From contig JASGKX010000003.1 of the NCBI GenBank assembly GCA_049840475.1, positions 806,001 through 870,000 on the forward strand: a DNA stretch of 64,000 nucleotides, read 5' to 3'. The position numbers and the translations under genes are program-made. Under the pieces are notes generated by a model, which saw only the letters and a program-made list of their open reading frames with translations, was not told the DNA's origin and searched no databases. This document shows positions 25,638 to 34,086 of the stretch, in pieces. The stretch's first letter is position 1. Each line of letters starts with the position of its first letter. Source of the stretch: JBGVSA01 sp049840475 (GTDB lineage Bacteria > Pseudomonadota > Gammaproteobacteria > Burkholderiales > Rhodocyclaceae).

Positions 25638-25649
25638 CAGTCCGTTAAC

Positions 25650-26039
25650 TTACTCGGCCGCGGCTTGTTCGGCGGGCTTCGCTTCTTCAGCAGCAGCCGG
25701 CGCGGTCAGCGAACGCGACTTTTCTTCCTTCATCATCGGCGAAGGAGCCGTAACTGCCTTCTTCGTCTGGATGGTGAGGTGGCGCAGAACAGCGTCGTTG
25801 AACTTGAATGCGTGCTCGAGCTCGGCCAGCGTTTCGCCGCCGACTTCGATGTTCATCAGCACGTAGTGAGCCTTGTGGATCTTCTGGATCGGGTAAGCCA
25901 GCTGACGACGGCCCCAGTCTTCCAGACGATGGATCTGCCCACCGTTGGACGTGACGAGCGTCTTGTAACGCTCGATCATGGCGGGCACTTGCTCGCTCTG
26001 GTCCGGGTGGACGATGAATACGATTTCATAATGGCGCAT
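25650..26039 (-). CDS. rpsF: 30S ribosomal protein S6
   Basis: Small-subunit protein of 129 residues, first gene of the operon. It begins MRHYEIVFIVHPDQSEQV and contains GRRQLAYPIQKIHKAHYVLMNIE. The C-terminal tail is Ala/Glu-rich, as usual. The ATG at 26039 is preferred: AAGGAG sits 5 nt upstream, whereas the in-frame GTG at 26045 overlaps that site. A hairpin with a T-run lies just before the ribosome-binding site. Confidence 0.97.
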   Translation of the reverse strand: MRHYEIVFIVHPDQSEQVPAMIERYKTLVTSNGGQIHRLEDWGRRQLAYPIQKIHKAHYVLMNIEVGGETLAELEHAFKFNDAVLRHLTIQTKKAVTAPSPMMKEEKSRSLTAPAAAEEAKPAEQAAAE

Positions 26040-26056
26040 GAGCACTCCTTGCGGTT

Positions 26057-26088
26057 AAAAAGCCCTCCGGCATGCGTACCGGTAGAGC
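26057..26088 (-). promoter_or_regulatory. Leader hairpin with T-run before rpsF, candidate S6:S18 autoregulatory element or attenuator
   Basis: On the minus strand GCTCT-A-CCGG, loop TACGCATG, CCGG-AGGGC forms a two-part helix with a bulged A (26062-26088) and is followed immediately by five T (26057-26061). The fold resembles an intrinsic terminator placed before the first structural gene. In many bacteria the S6:S18 complex binds a leader hairpin of this operon. Whether this one is that motif or a transcription attenuator cannot be told without covariance analysis. Confidence 0.5.
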
Positions 26089-26224
26089 AAGGTGAGCCGG
26101 CGATAATAGCGTGTTGCGCCCTATCTTTCAAGACACTTGCCCGCTCCACGTGCAAGGCTTGTCCGGCGCCCTTCCCGGAGAGCTAGACTGGTGCTAGTCC
26201 ACTCCACACCCCGGTGAGTCCGCC

Positions 26225-27082
26225 ATGACCTATTACCGAACGCTGATCGACCCCTACACACTTTCGCAACGGCTAGGCTCGCCCGACTGGATCGTGTTCG
26301 ATGTGCGGCACGATCTGGCCAAAGCGGATGCCGGCCCGGCGGCTTACGGCGCAGGTCATATTCCGGGCGCCCTCTTCCTGCATGCGGACACTGATCTTTC
26401 CGCCCCCAAGACGGGCCACAATGGCCGCCATCCACTGCCGGACAGGCGCGAATTCGCTGCGCGGCTCGCCTCTCTCGGTGTGAGCGACAACTCACAGGTC
26501 ATCGCCTATGACGCCCATGGCGGCATGTTCGCGGCGCGCCTGTGGTGGATGTTGCGCTGGCTCGGTCACGACAACGTGGCGGTACTGGACGGCGGCTGGC
26601 TAGCCTGGTTGGCCGCAGGGCGCCCAACTGAAGGTCAGGCACCTGTTTCACGAGCCCCTGGGCATTTCACCATCCGCCCCCCGCTCACGCGGCAGGTTGA
26701 CGCCGAACAAGTACTGGCCAGCGTGCGCAACGGCGACCGTCTGATCGTAGATGCGCGCGCAGCAGACCGATTCCGCGGCGAGAACGAAACCATCGACCCT
26801 GTTGGCGGGCACATCCCGGGCGCCCGCAATCGGTTCTTTCGCGACAACCTTACCGATGACCACTTCAAGCCCGCCGAATTACTTCGGCACGAATGGGAAC
26901 AGATATTCGACGGCGAAGAAGCGGCCAGTGTCGTCGCCCAGTGCGGCTCGGGAATCACCGCCTGCCACAATCTGCTCGCGCTGGAAATCGCCGGGCTACC
27001 GGGCGCCGCGCTCTACCCAGGTTCGTGGAGCGAATGGGTGAGCGACCCCAGCCGGCCAGTTGCACGCGGGGCAGAAGAATAG
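26225..27082 (+). CDS. Thiosulfate/3-mercaptopyruvate sulfurtransferase (tandem rhodanese)
   Basis: A cytoplasmic protein of 285 residues with two rhodanese domains. The first has WIVFDVRHDL, GHIPGALFLHAD and a position-equivalent loop without catalytic cysteine. The second has LIVDARAADRFRGE, GGHIPGARNRFFRDN and the active loop CGSGITAC, whose Cys240 is catalytic. CGSG(V/I)TA is the loop of SseA-type 3-mercaptopyruvate sulfurtransferases. It transfers sulfane sulfur to cyanide or other thiophilic acceptors. Monocistronic by appearance, divergent from rpsF. Confidence 0.93.
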   Translation: MTYYRTLIDPYTLSQRLGSPDWIVFDVRHDLAKADAGPAAYGAGHIPGALFLHADTDLSAPKTGHNGRHPLPDRREFAARLASLGVSDNSQVIAYDAHGGMFAARLWWMLRWLGHDNVAVLDGGWLAWLAAGRPTEGQAPVSRAPGHFTIRPPLTRQVDAEQVLASVRNGDRLIVDARAADRFRGENETIDPVGGHIPGARNRFFRDNLTDDHFKPAELLRHEWEQIFDGEEAASVVAQCGSGITACHNLLALEIAGLPGAALYPGSWSEWVSDPSRPVARGAEE

Positions 27083-27197
27083 GCGATCATCAAATAGCGG
27101 GTAGCCACACATATTGCGGCGGCATTTGGCGAGCTAGAATCACCGCGCCCGGGGACTCTATTGGGCAAACCTCACGTTCAGAAGGAGTACAAAAGCC

Positions 27198-27554
27198 ATG
27201 CGTAAACTAGTGATCGCTGCCCTCGCCACCGTGTTTGCCGTCAACCTCGCCTGGGCGGACGCTGCCTGCGACGCGGCTGCCGCCGAAAAGAAGCTCTCTG
27301 GCGCCGCCAAGACCAGCTTCCTCAAAAAGTGTGAAGCCGACGCCAAGGCTGCGGCGCCCGCCTCCTGCGACGACAAGGCCGCTGCAAAGAAGCTGTCTGG
27401 CGCCGCCAAGAACAGCTTCGTCAAGAAGTGTGAAGCCGACTCGAAGGTCGCCACGGCCAGTGCGTCGTGCGACGCGCAGGCCGCCGACAAGAAGCTGGCC
27501 GGCGCCGCCAAGAACAGCTTCGTCAAGAAGTGCGTATCCGACGCGACGAAGTAA
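27198..27554 (+). CDS. psiF: PsiF-repeat protein with three repeats
   Basis: A small exported protein of 118 residues. The signal peptide ends at AWA-D (about residue 20). Three copies of a ~28-residue unit follow, each of the form CDxxAAxKKLSGAAKxSFxKKC; copies begin at about residues 24, 55 and 88. The unit is the PsiF repeat, named from E. coli phosphate-starvation-inducible PsiF, which has two copies. Each unit has two cysteines and is lysine- and alanine-rich. Its function is unknown. GAAGGAG precedes the start. No PhoB box is recognisable upstream. A strong hairpin follows. Confidence 0.88.
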   Translation: MRKLVIAALATVFAVNLAWADAACDAAAAEKKLSGAAKTSFLKKCEADAKAAAPASCDDKAAAKKLSGAAKNSFVKKCEADSKVATASASCDAQAADKKLAGAAKNSFVKKCVSDATK

Positions 27555-27565
27555 GCAGGATCGCT

Positions 27566-27594
27566 GCGGTCCGGGGTGACGCACCCCGGACCGC
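27566..27594 (+). terminator. Perfect 13-bp hairpin downstream of psiF
   Basis: GCGGTCCGGGGTG, loop ACG, CACCCCGGACCGC. It begins 11 bp after the stop codon and has no T-run, so it may protect the mRNA 3' end or act with Rho rather than terminate alone. Confidence 0.5.
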
Positions 27595-27643
27595 CTCTGC
27601 ATAAGAACAGAAAACAAGCTCAACGCGCCCCACAAAGACCCCC

Positions 27644-28126
27644 ATGGCTGACTCGCTCTACGATCTCTCCGCACTGGCCATCGATGGCCGCGAAACCCGC
27701 CTCTCCGAATACGCCGGCAAGGTGCTGCTCATCGTCAATACGGCCAGCGAATGCGGCTTCACGCCGCAGTACGGCGGACTCGAAGCCCTGTATCGCAAGT
27801 TCGCTGATCGAGGGCTGGTGGTGCTGGGTTTCCCGTGCAACCAATTCGGCAGCCAGGAGCCAGGCGACGAAGCGCAGATCGCTGCCTTCTGCACGAACCG
27901 CTTTGAAGTCAGCTTCCCCATGTTCGCCAAGATCGACGTTAACGGACCAACAGCTCACCCGCTCTTCCGTTTTCTTAAGGAACATGCCAAAGGCGTTCTG
28001 GGCAGCGAGGGCATCAAATGGAACTTCACAAAATTCCTTGTCGGCCGCGACGGTCAGGTAATCGACCGCTATGCGCCGATGACCAAGCCCGAAGACATCG
28101 CACGCGACATCGAACCTTTGCTCTGA
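27644..28126 (+). CDS. Glutathione peroxidase family protein (cysteine type)
   Basis: A protein of 160 residues that reduces hydroperoxides using thiol donors (glutathione or thioredoxin). The peroxidatic position is Cys37 in NTASECGFT, not selenocysteine. The catalytic glutamine lies in FPCNQFGSQEPG and the tryptophan in KWNFTKF. A second cysteine in the FPCNQ motif is typical of the bacterial BtuE/Gpx group. It is probably transcribed alone or with psiF, 89 bp upstream. Confidence 0.93.
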   Translation: MADSLYDLSALAIDGRETRLSEYAGKVLLIVNTASECGFTPQYGGLEALYRKFADRGLVVLGFPCNQFGSQEPGDEAQIAAFCTNRFEVSFPMFAKIDVNGPTAHPLFRFLKEHAKGVLGSEGIKWNFTKFLVGRDGQVIDRYAPMTKPEDIARDIEPLL

Positions 28127-28257
28127 TCGCTCCGCGTTCGGACGACTTCTATACGCCGTTCGTACCGCGACGCTAAAGGCTGCATCTTCTTTACCGATAC
28201 AGTCTGGGGCGCGCTACCATTGCGCCCCTTGCCGCACACACCCTCAGTAGATTCCCA

Positions 28258-29031
28258 ATGACTTCGACCGAGTTGCTCGTCATCCTGCCCCTGGCCTTTT
28301 GTTCTGGCCTGATCAATGCGGCGGTGGGAGGTGGGGGGCTGATCATGATTCCCGGTCTGTTTGCGACGTTGCCGCAGGCGACGCCGGCTGCATTGCTCGG
28401 TAGCGACAAGCTGTCTTCCATCGTCGGCCATGCATTCGCCGCGCGCCAATATGCCCGGCGCATCGACCTGCCCTGGCGCTTGCTTGGTATCACGGGCGCA
28501 GCGGCTTTCGTGGGTTCCTATTCGGGCGCACACGTTGTGCACTCGATGCCTGCAAACCTCATCCGGCCGCTGGTCATCGTGCTGCTCATCGTCATGCTGG
28601 CGTACACATGGCTGCGGCCGCAGCTTGGCGCGACCGACACCGGGCGCCCGATCCAGCGCAAGGACATCATTGTCGGCGTGGTGGCAGGTGCCGGCATTGG
28701 CTTCTACGACGGTTTTTTCGGGCCGGGCGCGGGCAGCTTTCTGATGTTCCTGTTCGTACGCGTATTCCACTTCGACTTCCTGCGGGCATCGGCGAGCGCC
28801 AAGGTGGTCAACATGGCAACCAACCTCGCGGCGCTGTCTTTCTTCATTCCCGCTGGACTCGTCATCTACAAACTTGCGATTCCGATGGGTATCGCCGGGG
28901 TTTGTGGCGCGTTTGTAGGCACTCACCTCGCGTTCAAGGGCGGCAACCTGTGGATTCGACGTTTGTTCCTGGTGCTGGCGATATTGCTATTGGGGAAACT
29001 GATCTTCGAGACTGCAGTAAATTGGCATTGA
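28258..29031 (+). CDS. TSUP-family (TauE/SafE) membrane transporter
   Basis: An inner-membrane protein of 257 residues with about eight hydrophobic segments. Glycine-rich loop GGGGLIMIPGLFATLP near the N-terminus and GVVAGAGIGFYDGFFGPGAG in the middle are the duplicated family signature. TauE/SafE proteins are proposed exporters of sulfite, sulfoacetate or other sulfur-containing anions. The substrate here is unknown. Nearby rhodanese suggests but does not show a sulfur link. Confidence 0.9.
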   Translation: MTSTELLVILPLAFCSGLINAAVGGGGLIMIPGLFATLPQATPAALLGSDKLSSIVGHAFAARQYARRIDLPWRLLGITGAAAFVGSYSGAHVVHSMPANLIRPLVIVLLIVMLAYTWLRPQLGATDTGRPIQRKDIIVGVVAGAGIGFYDGFFGPGAGSFLMFLFVRVFHFDFLRASASAKVVNMATNLAALSFFIPAGLVIYKLAIPMGIAGVCGAFVGTHLAFKGGNLWIRRLFLVLAILLLGKLIFETAVNWH

Positions 29032-29183
29032 CTTGCGGAATAGTCCCACTTCAATAGGGAAAAGTGATCCGCATCAAGGACGAAGTTGCGTGGCGTTGAT
29101 CATTATCGCGCCACTAAATTTTTGTCCACTTTGACTTCGGGGTGTGTAGCTTCCGCTACCACAACTCCATCGGAACCGTCCGC

Positions 29184-30584
29184 ATGAGCCTATTTCGCAC
29201 CAAAAGCGTAGATCACCTTATCCACGCAGCACAAAACCAACATGGGCTCAAACGCGCGCTCGGGCCGTTGGATCTGACCTTTCTCGGTATTGGCGCCGTC
29301 ATCGGCACCGGCATTTTCGTTCTGATCGGCAAAGGCGCGCTGACCGCCGGCCCCGCCCTGATGCTGTCATTCGTGCTGGCTGCGGTGGCCTGCATTCTGG
29401 CTGCGCTGTGCTACGCGGAATTCGCATCGACCATTCCTGCGGCCGGCTCGATCTACACCTACACCTACGCCACCATGGGCGAACTCGCCGCGTGGATCAT
29501 CGGCTGGGACCTGATGCTCGAATATGGCCTTGCGACCTCTGCGGTATCGGCGGGCTGGTCCGGCTACATGCAGGCATTCCTTGCCGGCATCGGGTTGCAT
29601 CTGCCTGCGGCATTGACGGCCGCACCGGGCAGCGTGCCCGGGGTTGAGACTTGGTTCAACCTGCCCGCCTTCATCATCATGATGATCATCACGTCGGTGG
29701 TGGCATTTGGTATCCGCGAATCGGCGCGCTTCAACAACGTCATGGTGGCGTTGAAGGTCGTGGTGGTGGTGCTCGTGATCGTGGTGGGTGCGCGTCACGT
29801 CGATACCGCCAACTGGACGCCGTTTGCGCCCTTTGGAACGCAAGGCATCTTCAAGGCCGGCGCCGTGATGTTCTTCGCCTTCCTGGGGTTTGACGCCGTC
29901 ACCAACGCCGCCGAAGAAGCACGCAATCCGGCACGCTCGCTGCCGATCGGCCTGCTTGGGTCGATCTCCATCTGCACGATACTGTACGTTGCAGTCGCGG
30001 CGGTGATGACCGGCATCCTGCCCTACCAGCGCTTTGCCGAAGGCATCGACCATCCGGTCGCGCTGGCCCTGCAACTGGTGGGCGAACATTGGGTTGGCGG
30101 CTTCATCACGCTCGGCGCAATCGTCGGTATGACAACGGTGATTCTGGTGATGCTCTATGGCCAGACGCGCATTACGTTTGCCATGTCGCGCGACGGCCTG
30201 CTGCCCAAGAAGCTGTCTGAACTGCACCCGACCCACAACACGCCCTTCTTCAACACCTGGGTGGTGGGCATTGTGTTCGGGCTGATCGCAGCACTGCTGC
30301 CGCTGGACTTCCTGGCTGAGCTGATCAATATCGGGACGCTGGCAGCCTTCACGCTCGTGGCACTGGCGGTGCTCATCCTGCGCCGCACGCGCCCGGATCT
30401 GCCGCGAGGCTTCCGCTGCCCTGGCTCGCCTTACATCCCGCTACTGACGATGGCTGTGTGCATCTTCCTGATGCTGCAGCTCGATCTGCTGACCTGGGTA
30501 TGCTTTGTAATCTGGAGCGCGATCGGATTGTTGGTGTACTTCCTGTACGCCCGCCGTCGCTCCAACCTCCATCCCAGCAACTAA
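29184..30584 (+). CDS. APC-superfamily amino-acid permease (cationic amino-acid transporter type)
   Basis: An inner-membrane permease of 466 residues with about twelve helices. The N-terminal part has LGIGAVIGTGIFVLIGKGA, the APC substrate-binding glycine motif in helix 1. FFAFLGFDAVTNAAEEARNP is typical of the YfnA/CAT-like subgroup. The start at 29184 (MSLFRTKSVDHLI) is preferred over an upstream in-frame ATG at 29142. Its stop (TAA 30582-30584) overlaps the stop of the converging aminotransferase (TAG 30581-30583). The shared neighbourhood suggests use of one amino acid by both, which is inference. Confidence 0.92.
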   Translation: MSLFRTKSVDHLIHAAQNQHGLKRALGPLDLTFLGIGAVIGTGIFVLIGKGALTAGPALMLSFVLAAVACILAALCYAEFASTIPAAGSIYTYTYATMGELAAWIIGWDLMLEYGLATSAVSAGWSGYMQAFLAGIGLHLPAALTAAPGSVPGVETWFNLPAFIIMMIITSVVAFGIRESARFNNVMVALKVVVVVLVIVVGARHVDTANWTPFAPFGTQGIFKAGAVMFFAFLGFDAVTNAAEEARNPARSLPIGLLGSISICTILYVAVAAVMTGILPYQRFAEGIDHPVALALQLVGEHWVGGFITLGAIVGMTTVILVMLYGQTRITFAMSRDGLLPKKLSELHPTHNTPFFNTWVVGIVFGLIAALLPLDFLAELINIGTLAAFTLVALAVLILRRTRPDLPRGFRCPGSPYIPLLTMAVCIFLMLQLDLLTWVCFVIWSAIGLLVYFLYARRRSNLHPSN

Positions 30585-31717
30585 GCGCTTAACGCTTCCT
30601 TCAGCCGCGCCACGCCCAGACGGATTCCTTCCGGATCGGCGTGGCTGAAGTTGAGCCGCAAATAGGCGGCATCCGGGCGCTCGGTAAAGAACGCGTCGCC
30701 CGGCATGACCGCCACACCCCGCTCCAACGCGTCATGCATCACGGCACGCGTATCGATCTGCTCGGCAAACCGCACCCAAAAGAACAGTCCTCCCGCCGGG
30801 AGATTCCACTGGAGCTGATCGCCAAAGGTGGCGCGCAAAGCGTCTGCCATCACCGCGCGACGCTCGCGATAGAGCGGCAAGGCCCCTTCCACGTGCGCCT
30901 CGATGCGCCCGCCTTCGAGCATCTGAACAACCAACTGTTGCGCAAGCCGATTGGTGTGCAGATCAGCGGCCTGCTTCAGCCGCGTCAGCGGTGCAACGAG
31001 ATCGGGATGCACGATCAAGTACCCCAGGCGCAGCCCAGGCGCCAGCACCTTCGAGAATGATCCCTGATAGATCCACGGCGTCCGGCCCAGTCGTGCGCAG
31101 ATCGGCTGCGGCGCCTTGCCATCGTAGGCGAGGTCGCGATACGGATCATCTTCGAACAATGGCGTACCGGCAGCATCGATCGCGGCTGCGATCACATCGC
31201 GCTCGGTGTCCGAGTAGCAATAGCCGGAGGGATTCTGGAAGGTTGGCGTGAGGTAGGCCAGTTTTGCTTGCGGCAGGATGTGCGGCAGGCGCCCAAGATC
31301 TGCGCCCCCTCCGACCACCGGCAGAGGCAGGCACTCGGCACCGAACAGGCGGAACACCTGCAAGGCCGCAAGATACGCAGGCGATTCGACGAGCACGGGC
31401 GTACCGGGCTCAATGAACAGCTTGGCCACCAGATCGATACCCTGTTGCGAGCCCGACATCACCAGCACTTGCGATGCTTCGCAGCGCAAACCCAGCGCCC
31501 GCCCGCGTGCGGCGATCAACTCGCGCAGCATGGGCTCCCCCTCGCTCTGGCCGTATTGCCAGCAGTCGAGCGAGCCAAGCATGTCGGCCGTCGGCCTGAA
31601 CAGCGCTTCGTCAGCAGGTAGCCCGCCCGCAAAAGAAATCATCCCAGGACGCGAAGCTGCTGCCAGAATGTCGCGCACCAGCGAAGATGTGAGTCGTTCG
31701 ATACGCTGGGCAAACAT
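30581..31717 (-). CDS. PLP-dependent aminotransferase, class I/II (LysN/2-aminoadipate-like)
   Basis: A cytoplasmic fold-type I aminotransferase of 378 residues. FAGGLPADEALF near the start, TPTFQNPSGYCYS, DDPYRDLAYDGKAPQP and the pyridoxal-binding lysine in YQGSFSKVLAPGLRLGY match the subgroup related to LysN and the catalytic part of MocR regulators. It has no DNA-binding domain, so it is an enzyme. The ATG at 31717 (MFAQRIERL) is taken as start. It is divergent from a MarR-type regulator with shared palindromic sites between them, implying control by that protein. Confidence 0.9.
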   Translation of the reverse strand: MFAQRIERLTSSLVRDILAAASRPGMISFAGGLPADEALFRPTADMLGSLDCWQYGQSEGEPMLRELIAARGRALGLRCEASQVLVMSGSQQGIDLVAKLFIEPGTPVLVESPAYLAALQVFRLFGAECLPLPVVGGGADLGRLPHILPQAKLAYLTPTFQNPSGYCYSDTERDVIAAAIDAAGTPLFEDDPYRDLAYDGKAPQPICARLGRTPWIYQGSFSKVLAPGLRLGYLIVHPDLVAPLTRLKQAADLHTNRLAQQLVVQMLEGGRIEAHVEGALPLYRERRAVMADALRATFGDQLQWNLPAGGLFFWVRFAEQIDTRAVMHDALERGVAVMPGDAFFTERPDAAYLRLNFSHADPEGIRLGVARLKEALSA

Positions 31718-31735
31718 GGCGGGCCTCCACAATAG

Positions 31736-31792
31736 GTCAATAACAATGACTCAATCATGGAAAGGCTATCGCCAAATGTCAATAAACTTGAC
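31736..31792. promoter_or_regulatory. Twin 15-bp palindromes between aminotransferase and marR, candidate operators
   Basis: GTCAATAACAATGAC (31736-31750) and GTCAATAAACTTGAC (31778-31792) share the pattern GTCAATAA...TGAC. Each is an inverted repeat (GTCA-N7-TGAC; GTCAA-N5-TTGAC). Their centres are 42 bp apart, four helical turns, so both present on the same DNA face. They lie in or next to the start of a MarR gene, as expected for an autoregulated divergent promoter. Confidence 0.6.
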
Positions 31793-32255
31793 CTTTGTAC
31801 ACGCCGGCATGATGAATGGAACCGCGCCCGACGACGGGCATGAACTGTTCTACTACGCTTACCGCGCCTTCACCGCTGCCCCAGACGCCCTGCTTGAGCG
31901 GCGCGGCTGGGGACGTGTTCATCATCGCCTCCTCCACTTCATCGGACGCAATCCAGGCATCGCGGTCAATCAGCTTCTGGATAAGCTGGGGGTGTCGAAA
32001 CAGGCGCTGCATGGCCCGCTGAAGTCTCTGCTCGAAGCGGGCCTTGTCGTCGCGGAGACAGGCAGCGAGGATCGCCGGATACGCCAGTTGGCGCTGACAG
32101 AAGCTGGGCGCAAGGCCGAAGAAGAACTCTCCGGCCCGCAATTGCGACTGCTGCGGGAAGTATTCGCCGAGTGCGGCGAAGATGCCGTCCGCCAGTGGGA
32201 CGCTGTGATGCGGGCGTTGGCACGGCGCCAGCACCCAATCGAAAACGAGAGTTAA
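31776..32255 (+). CDS. MarR-family transcriptional regulator
   Basis: A DNA-binding protein of about 159 residues with the winged-helix core HHRLLHFIGRNPGIAVNQLL, LGVSKQALHGPLKSLLEAGL and the wing ETGSEDRRIRQLALTEAG. The start is uncertain: ATG 31776 has a partial ribosome-binding site (AAAGG), but it places the second palindrome inside the first codons; ATG 31809 or 31812 would leave both palindromes upstream; ATG 31746 is least likely. It is divergent from the aminotransferase and probably represses that gene, itself or both. The ligand is unknown; an amino acid or its oxo-acid would fit the neighbours. Confidence 0.87.
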   Translation: MSINLTFVHAGMMNGTAPDDGHELFYYAYRAFTAAPDALLERRGWGRVHHRLLHFIGRNPGIAVNQLLDKLGVSKQALHGPLKSLLEAGLVVAETGSEDRRIRQLALTEAGRKAEEELSGPQLRLLREVFAECGEDAVRQWDAVMRALARRQHPIENES

Positions 32256-32285
32256 GGCAGGCCGAACACCGCTCGGCCCGTACGA

Positions 32286-33248
32286 TCAGTGTGCGCCAGC
32301 CAATTGGGCGCCCGGTTCGGCCGCTGCGGTGTCGCCGGAAGGCACACGGCCCCCATAGCTTTGACCGAAGAAGTTCGCGCGCTCGAGAAACTCGGCCGTG
32401 CTCTTGGGCATAGGCACGCGCGCACGCGCGATGTCGCTGATCAGATGTTGCGCGTTGCGCAAGACGCGCCGGCCATGTTGGGCCTCGCGCAGCTCAAGTT
32501 CGGTAGGTGACTCCGGCAAGGTGTATTCAAAGTTGCGGAGAGTCTCGCCAGCGACAGCGAATGTCGCCCAGATATCGAAGATGTGATCGTCCGTGCGCAG
32601 GGTTTCAGACTTGATGCGTGCGGCTTCGGCATAGCGCCGGACTGCCGCCTCGACGCCTTCGAACTTGGGATTGCCCGCAAAATTCGTCACCACGGCATCA
32701 GCAATGCTGTCAACATCGCGCATGGCCTGCGCGATCTTGATGTAGCGACTCTCGTAGAACGATTCGATGGGGATCGAAAAAGCCTTGAACGGCTCGCCCC
32801 AGAGTTCATCGATGCCTTCTTCACCACTGCGGTGCAGCACCGTACGCCCAAGATTCAAAGCCTCTTGCAGGCAACCGCCGCACTGGCGCATGAGGGCGTT
32901 GTCCGACGCGATCTCAACCCCCGCCGCCTGCAACTCCACCAGTTTGGTGAAGATATCGGCCGCACGGTTGAACAACGCGCCGGCGAGCATGGCGCCTTTG
33001 ACGCGCTTCATGTCGACGTTGGCTTCGGACTCGAACGCCTCGCGCGCCTCGGTCAGACGGCTGCCGGGGATGTTGATGCCGTGCTCGACGTGGTTGAACA
33101 GGCGACGCGTCAGCGCTTCGATGAGCTTTTTCTTGGCGGCCAGCGAGTCGGCCGGTGCTTCATACGTCTTGACCCAATAGCCGTAGTAATGCACGCGCTC
33201 TTGTCCGTCGATGACGCGCTTTTCGCCGAAGGGTATCGGTTGATCCAT
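32286..33248 (-). CDS. Conserved hypothetical protein (320 aa)
   Basis: A soluble protein with no signal peptide, membrane segment or recognised catalytic motif. It is rich in helices and contains a CxxC-like pair (RQCGGCLQEAL) and conserved-looking segments LTRRLFNHVEHGINIPG, KGAMLAGALFNRAADIFTKL and ESRYIKIAQAMRDVDSIADA. I recall similar proteins annotated as hypothetical in other Burkholderiales, but no function is known to me. It starts MDQPIPFGEKRVIDGQERVHYYGYW, a strand-like opening, and ends in a Pro/Ala tail. It is transcribed away from the ACP phosphodiesterase and is not part of a clear operon. Confidence 0.75.
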   Translation of the reverse strand: MDQPIPFGEKRVIDGQERVHYYGYWVKTYEAPADSLAAKKKLIEALTRRLFNHVEHGINIPGSRLTEAREAFESEANVDMKRVKGAMLAGALFNRAADIFTKLVELQAAGVEIASDNALMRQCGGCLQEALNLGRTVLHRSGEEGIDELWGEPFKAFSIPIESFYESRYIKIAQAMRDVDSIADAVVTNFAGNPKFEGVEAAVRRYAEAARIKSETLRTDDHIFDIWATFAVAGETLRNFEYTLPESPTELELREAQHGRRVLRNAQHLISDIARARVPMPKSTAEFLERANFFGQSYGGRVPSGDTAAAEPGAQLAGAH

Positions 33249-33367
33249 CTTCTCTCTTGGGAATGCTTATTCCGGTTTCGGAGCTTAGACCACAATTGGC
33301 AAATTGTGCAGCGCACTACACACCTTTTGGGCGATTGACGAGCACAGCCATTGCCTCTTACACCACA

Positions 33368-33988
33368 CTAACTCCCGACCGTCGGGGCGCTACTTGCTCG
33401 GCGCGCCCGCCAGGCGGGGATTTCGACCGCCAGCTCCGCCATGGCGTTGAAAAAATCCTCCTGCAGACCGTCGTAATGGACGGTCAATTCGGCCCCTGCG
33501 CCAGCCAGCAACTCGGGCCGCGATAGGCGGCGAGCCATGCGATCGAGCACCAATTCCGGCGTTTCGACGTCGCGGTAAGACGTCAGCCAATCATCGGCGC
33601 GCATGGCGCGGCGCAGCCGCTCCAGACTTGGCGGCAGCAGCGCGGCATGCTCATCGAGCAAGTCGTACACGCCGCTCGCGTAGGCCTCCAGCGGCTCGCC
33701 GCTGAAATTGGCCCAGTTGGCGGCCAAAAAATGGTCGTAGAACACGTCGATGGCAATGCCAGCCACACGCCGAAAATGCGGCGCCATCCGCGTCCGGCTG
33801 CGCATAAATGCTGGCGATGCGTCGAGATAGCTGTCGATATGCCGATGCAATGCAATACCATCGAGTACCGCCAGCGGCAGCACGTCTTGTGATGACGCCA
33901 GCGGCCCTTTGACGAAATCGCCGAGCATCGCGCCAAGTCGGTCGGCCCAGCCGGGCCCTGCGAGGTAAACATGCGCCAGGAAGTTCAT
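33368..33988 (-). CDS. acpH: Acyl carrier protein phosphodiesterase family (AcpH)
   Basis: A protein of 206 residues that would remove 4'-phosphopantetheine from acyl carrier protein. It opens with MNFLAHVYLAGPG and has the metal-dependent motifs LGDFVKG, HRHIDSYLD and IDVFYDHFLAANW typical of AcpH (DUF479), an HD-like phosphohydrolase fold. Length is close to E. coli AcpH (193). It is divergent from the BrkB gene across a 98-bp gap. Confidence 0.88.
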   Translation of the reverse strand: MNFLAHVYLAGPGWADRLGAMLGDFVKGPLASSQDVLPLAVLDGIALHRHIDSYLDASPAFMRSRTRMAPHFRRVAGIAIDVFYDHFLAANWANFSGEPLEAYASGVYDLLDEHAALLPPSLERLRRAMRADDWLTSYRDVETPELVLDRMARRLSRPELLAGAGAELTVHYDGLQEDFFNAMAELAVEIPAWRARRASSAPTVGS

Positions 33989-34086
33989 ATTCCAATTGTG
34001 GGGGCGTGGCGCACGTAGGACAACGCCGATGGACGCTATGAAGCCGATCGTCCAGCATGATCGGCGTTCGCACAGATGAGGCCAAC

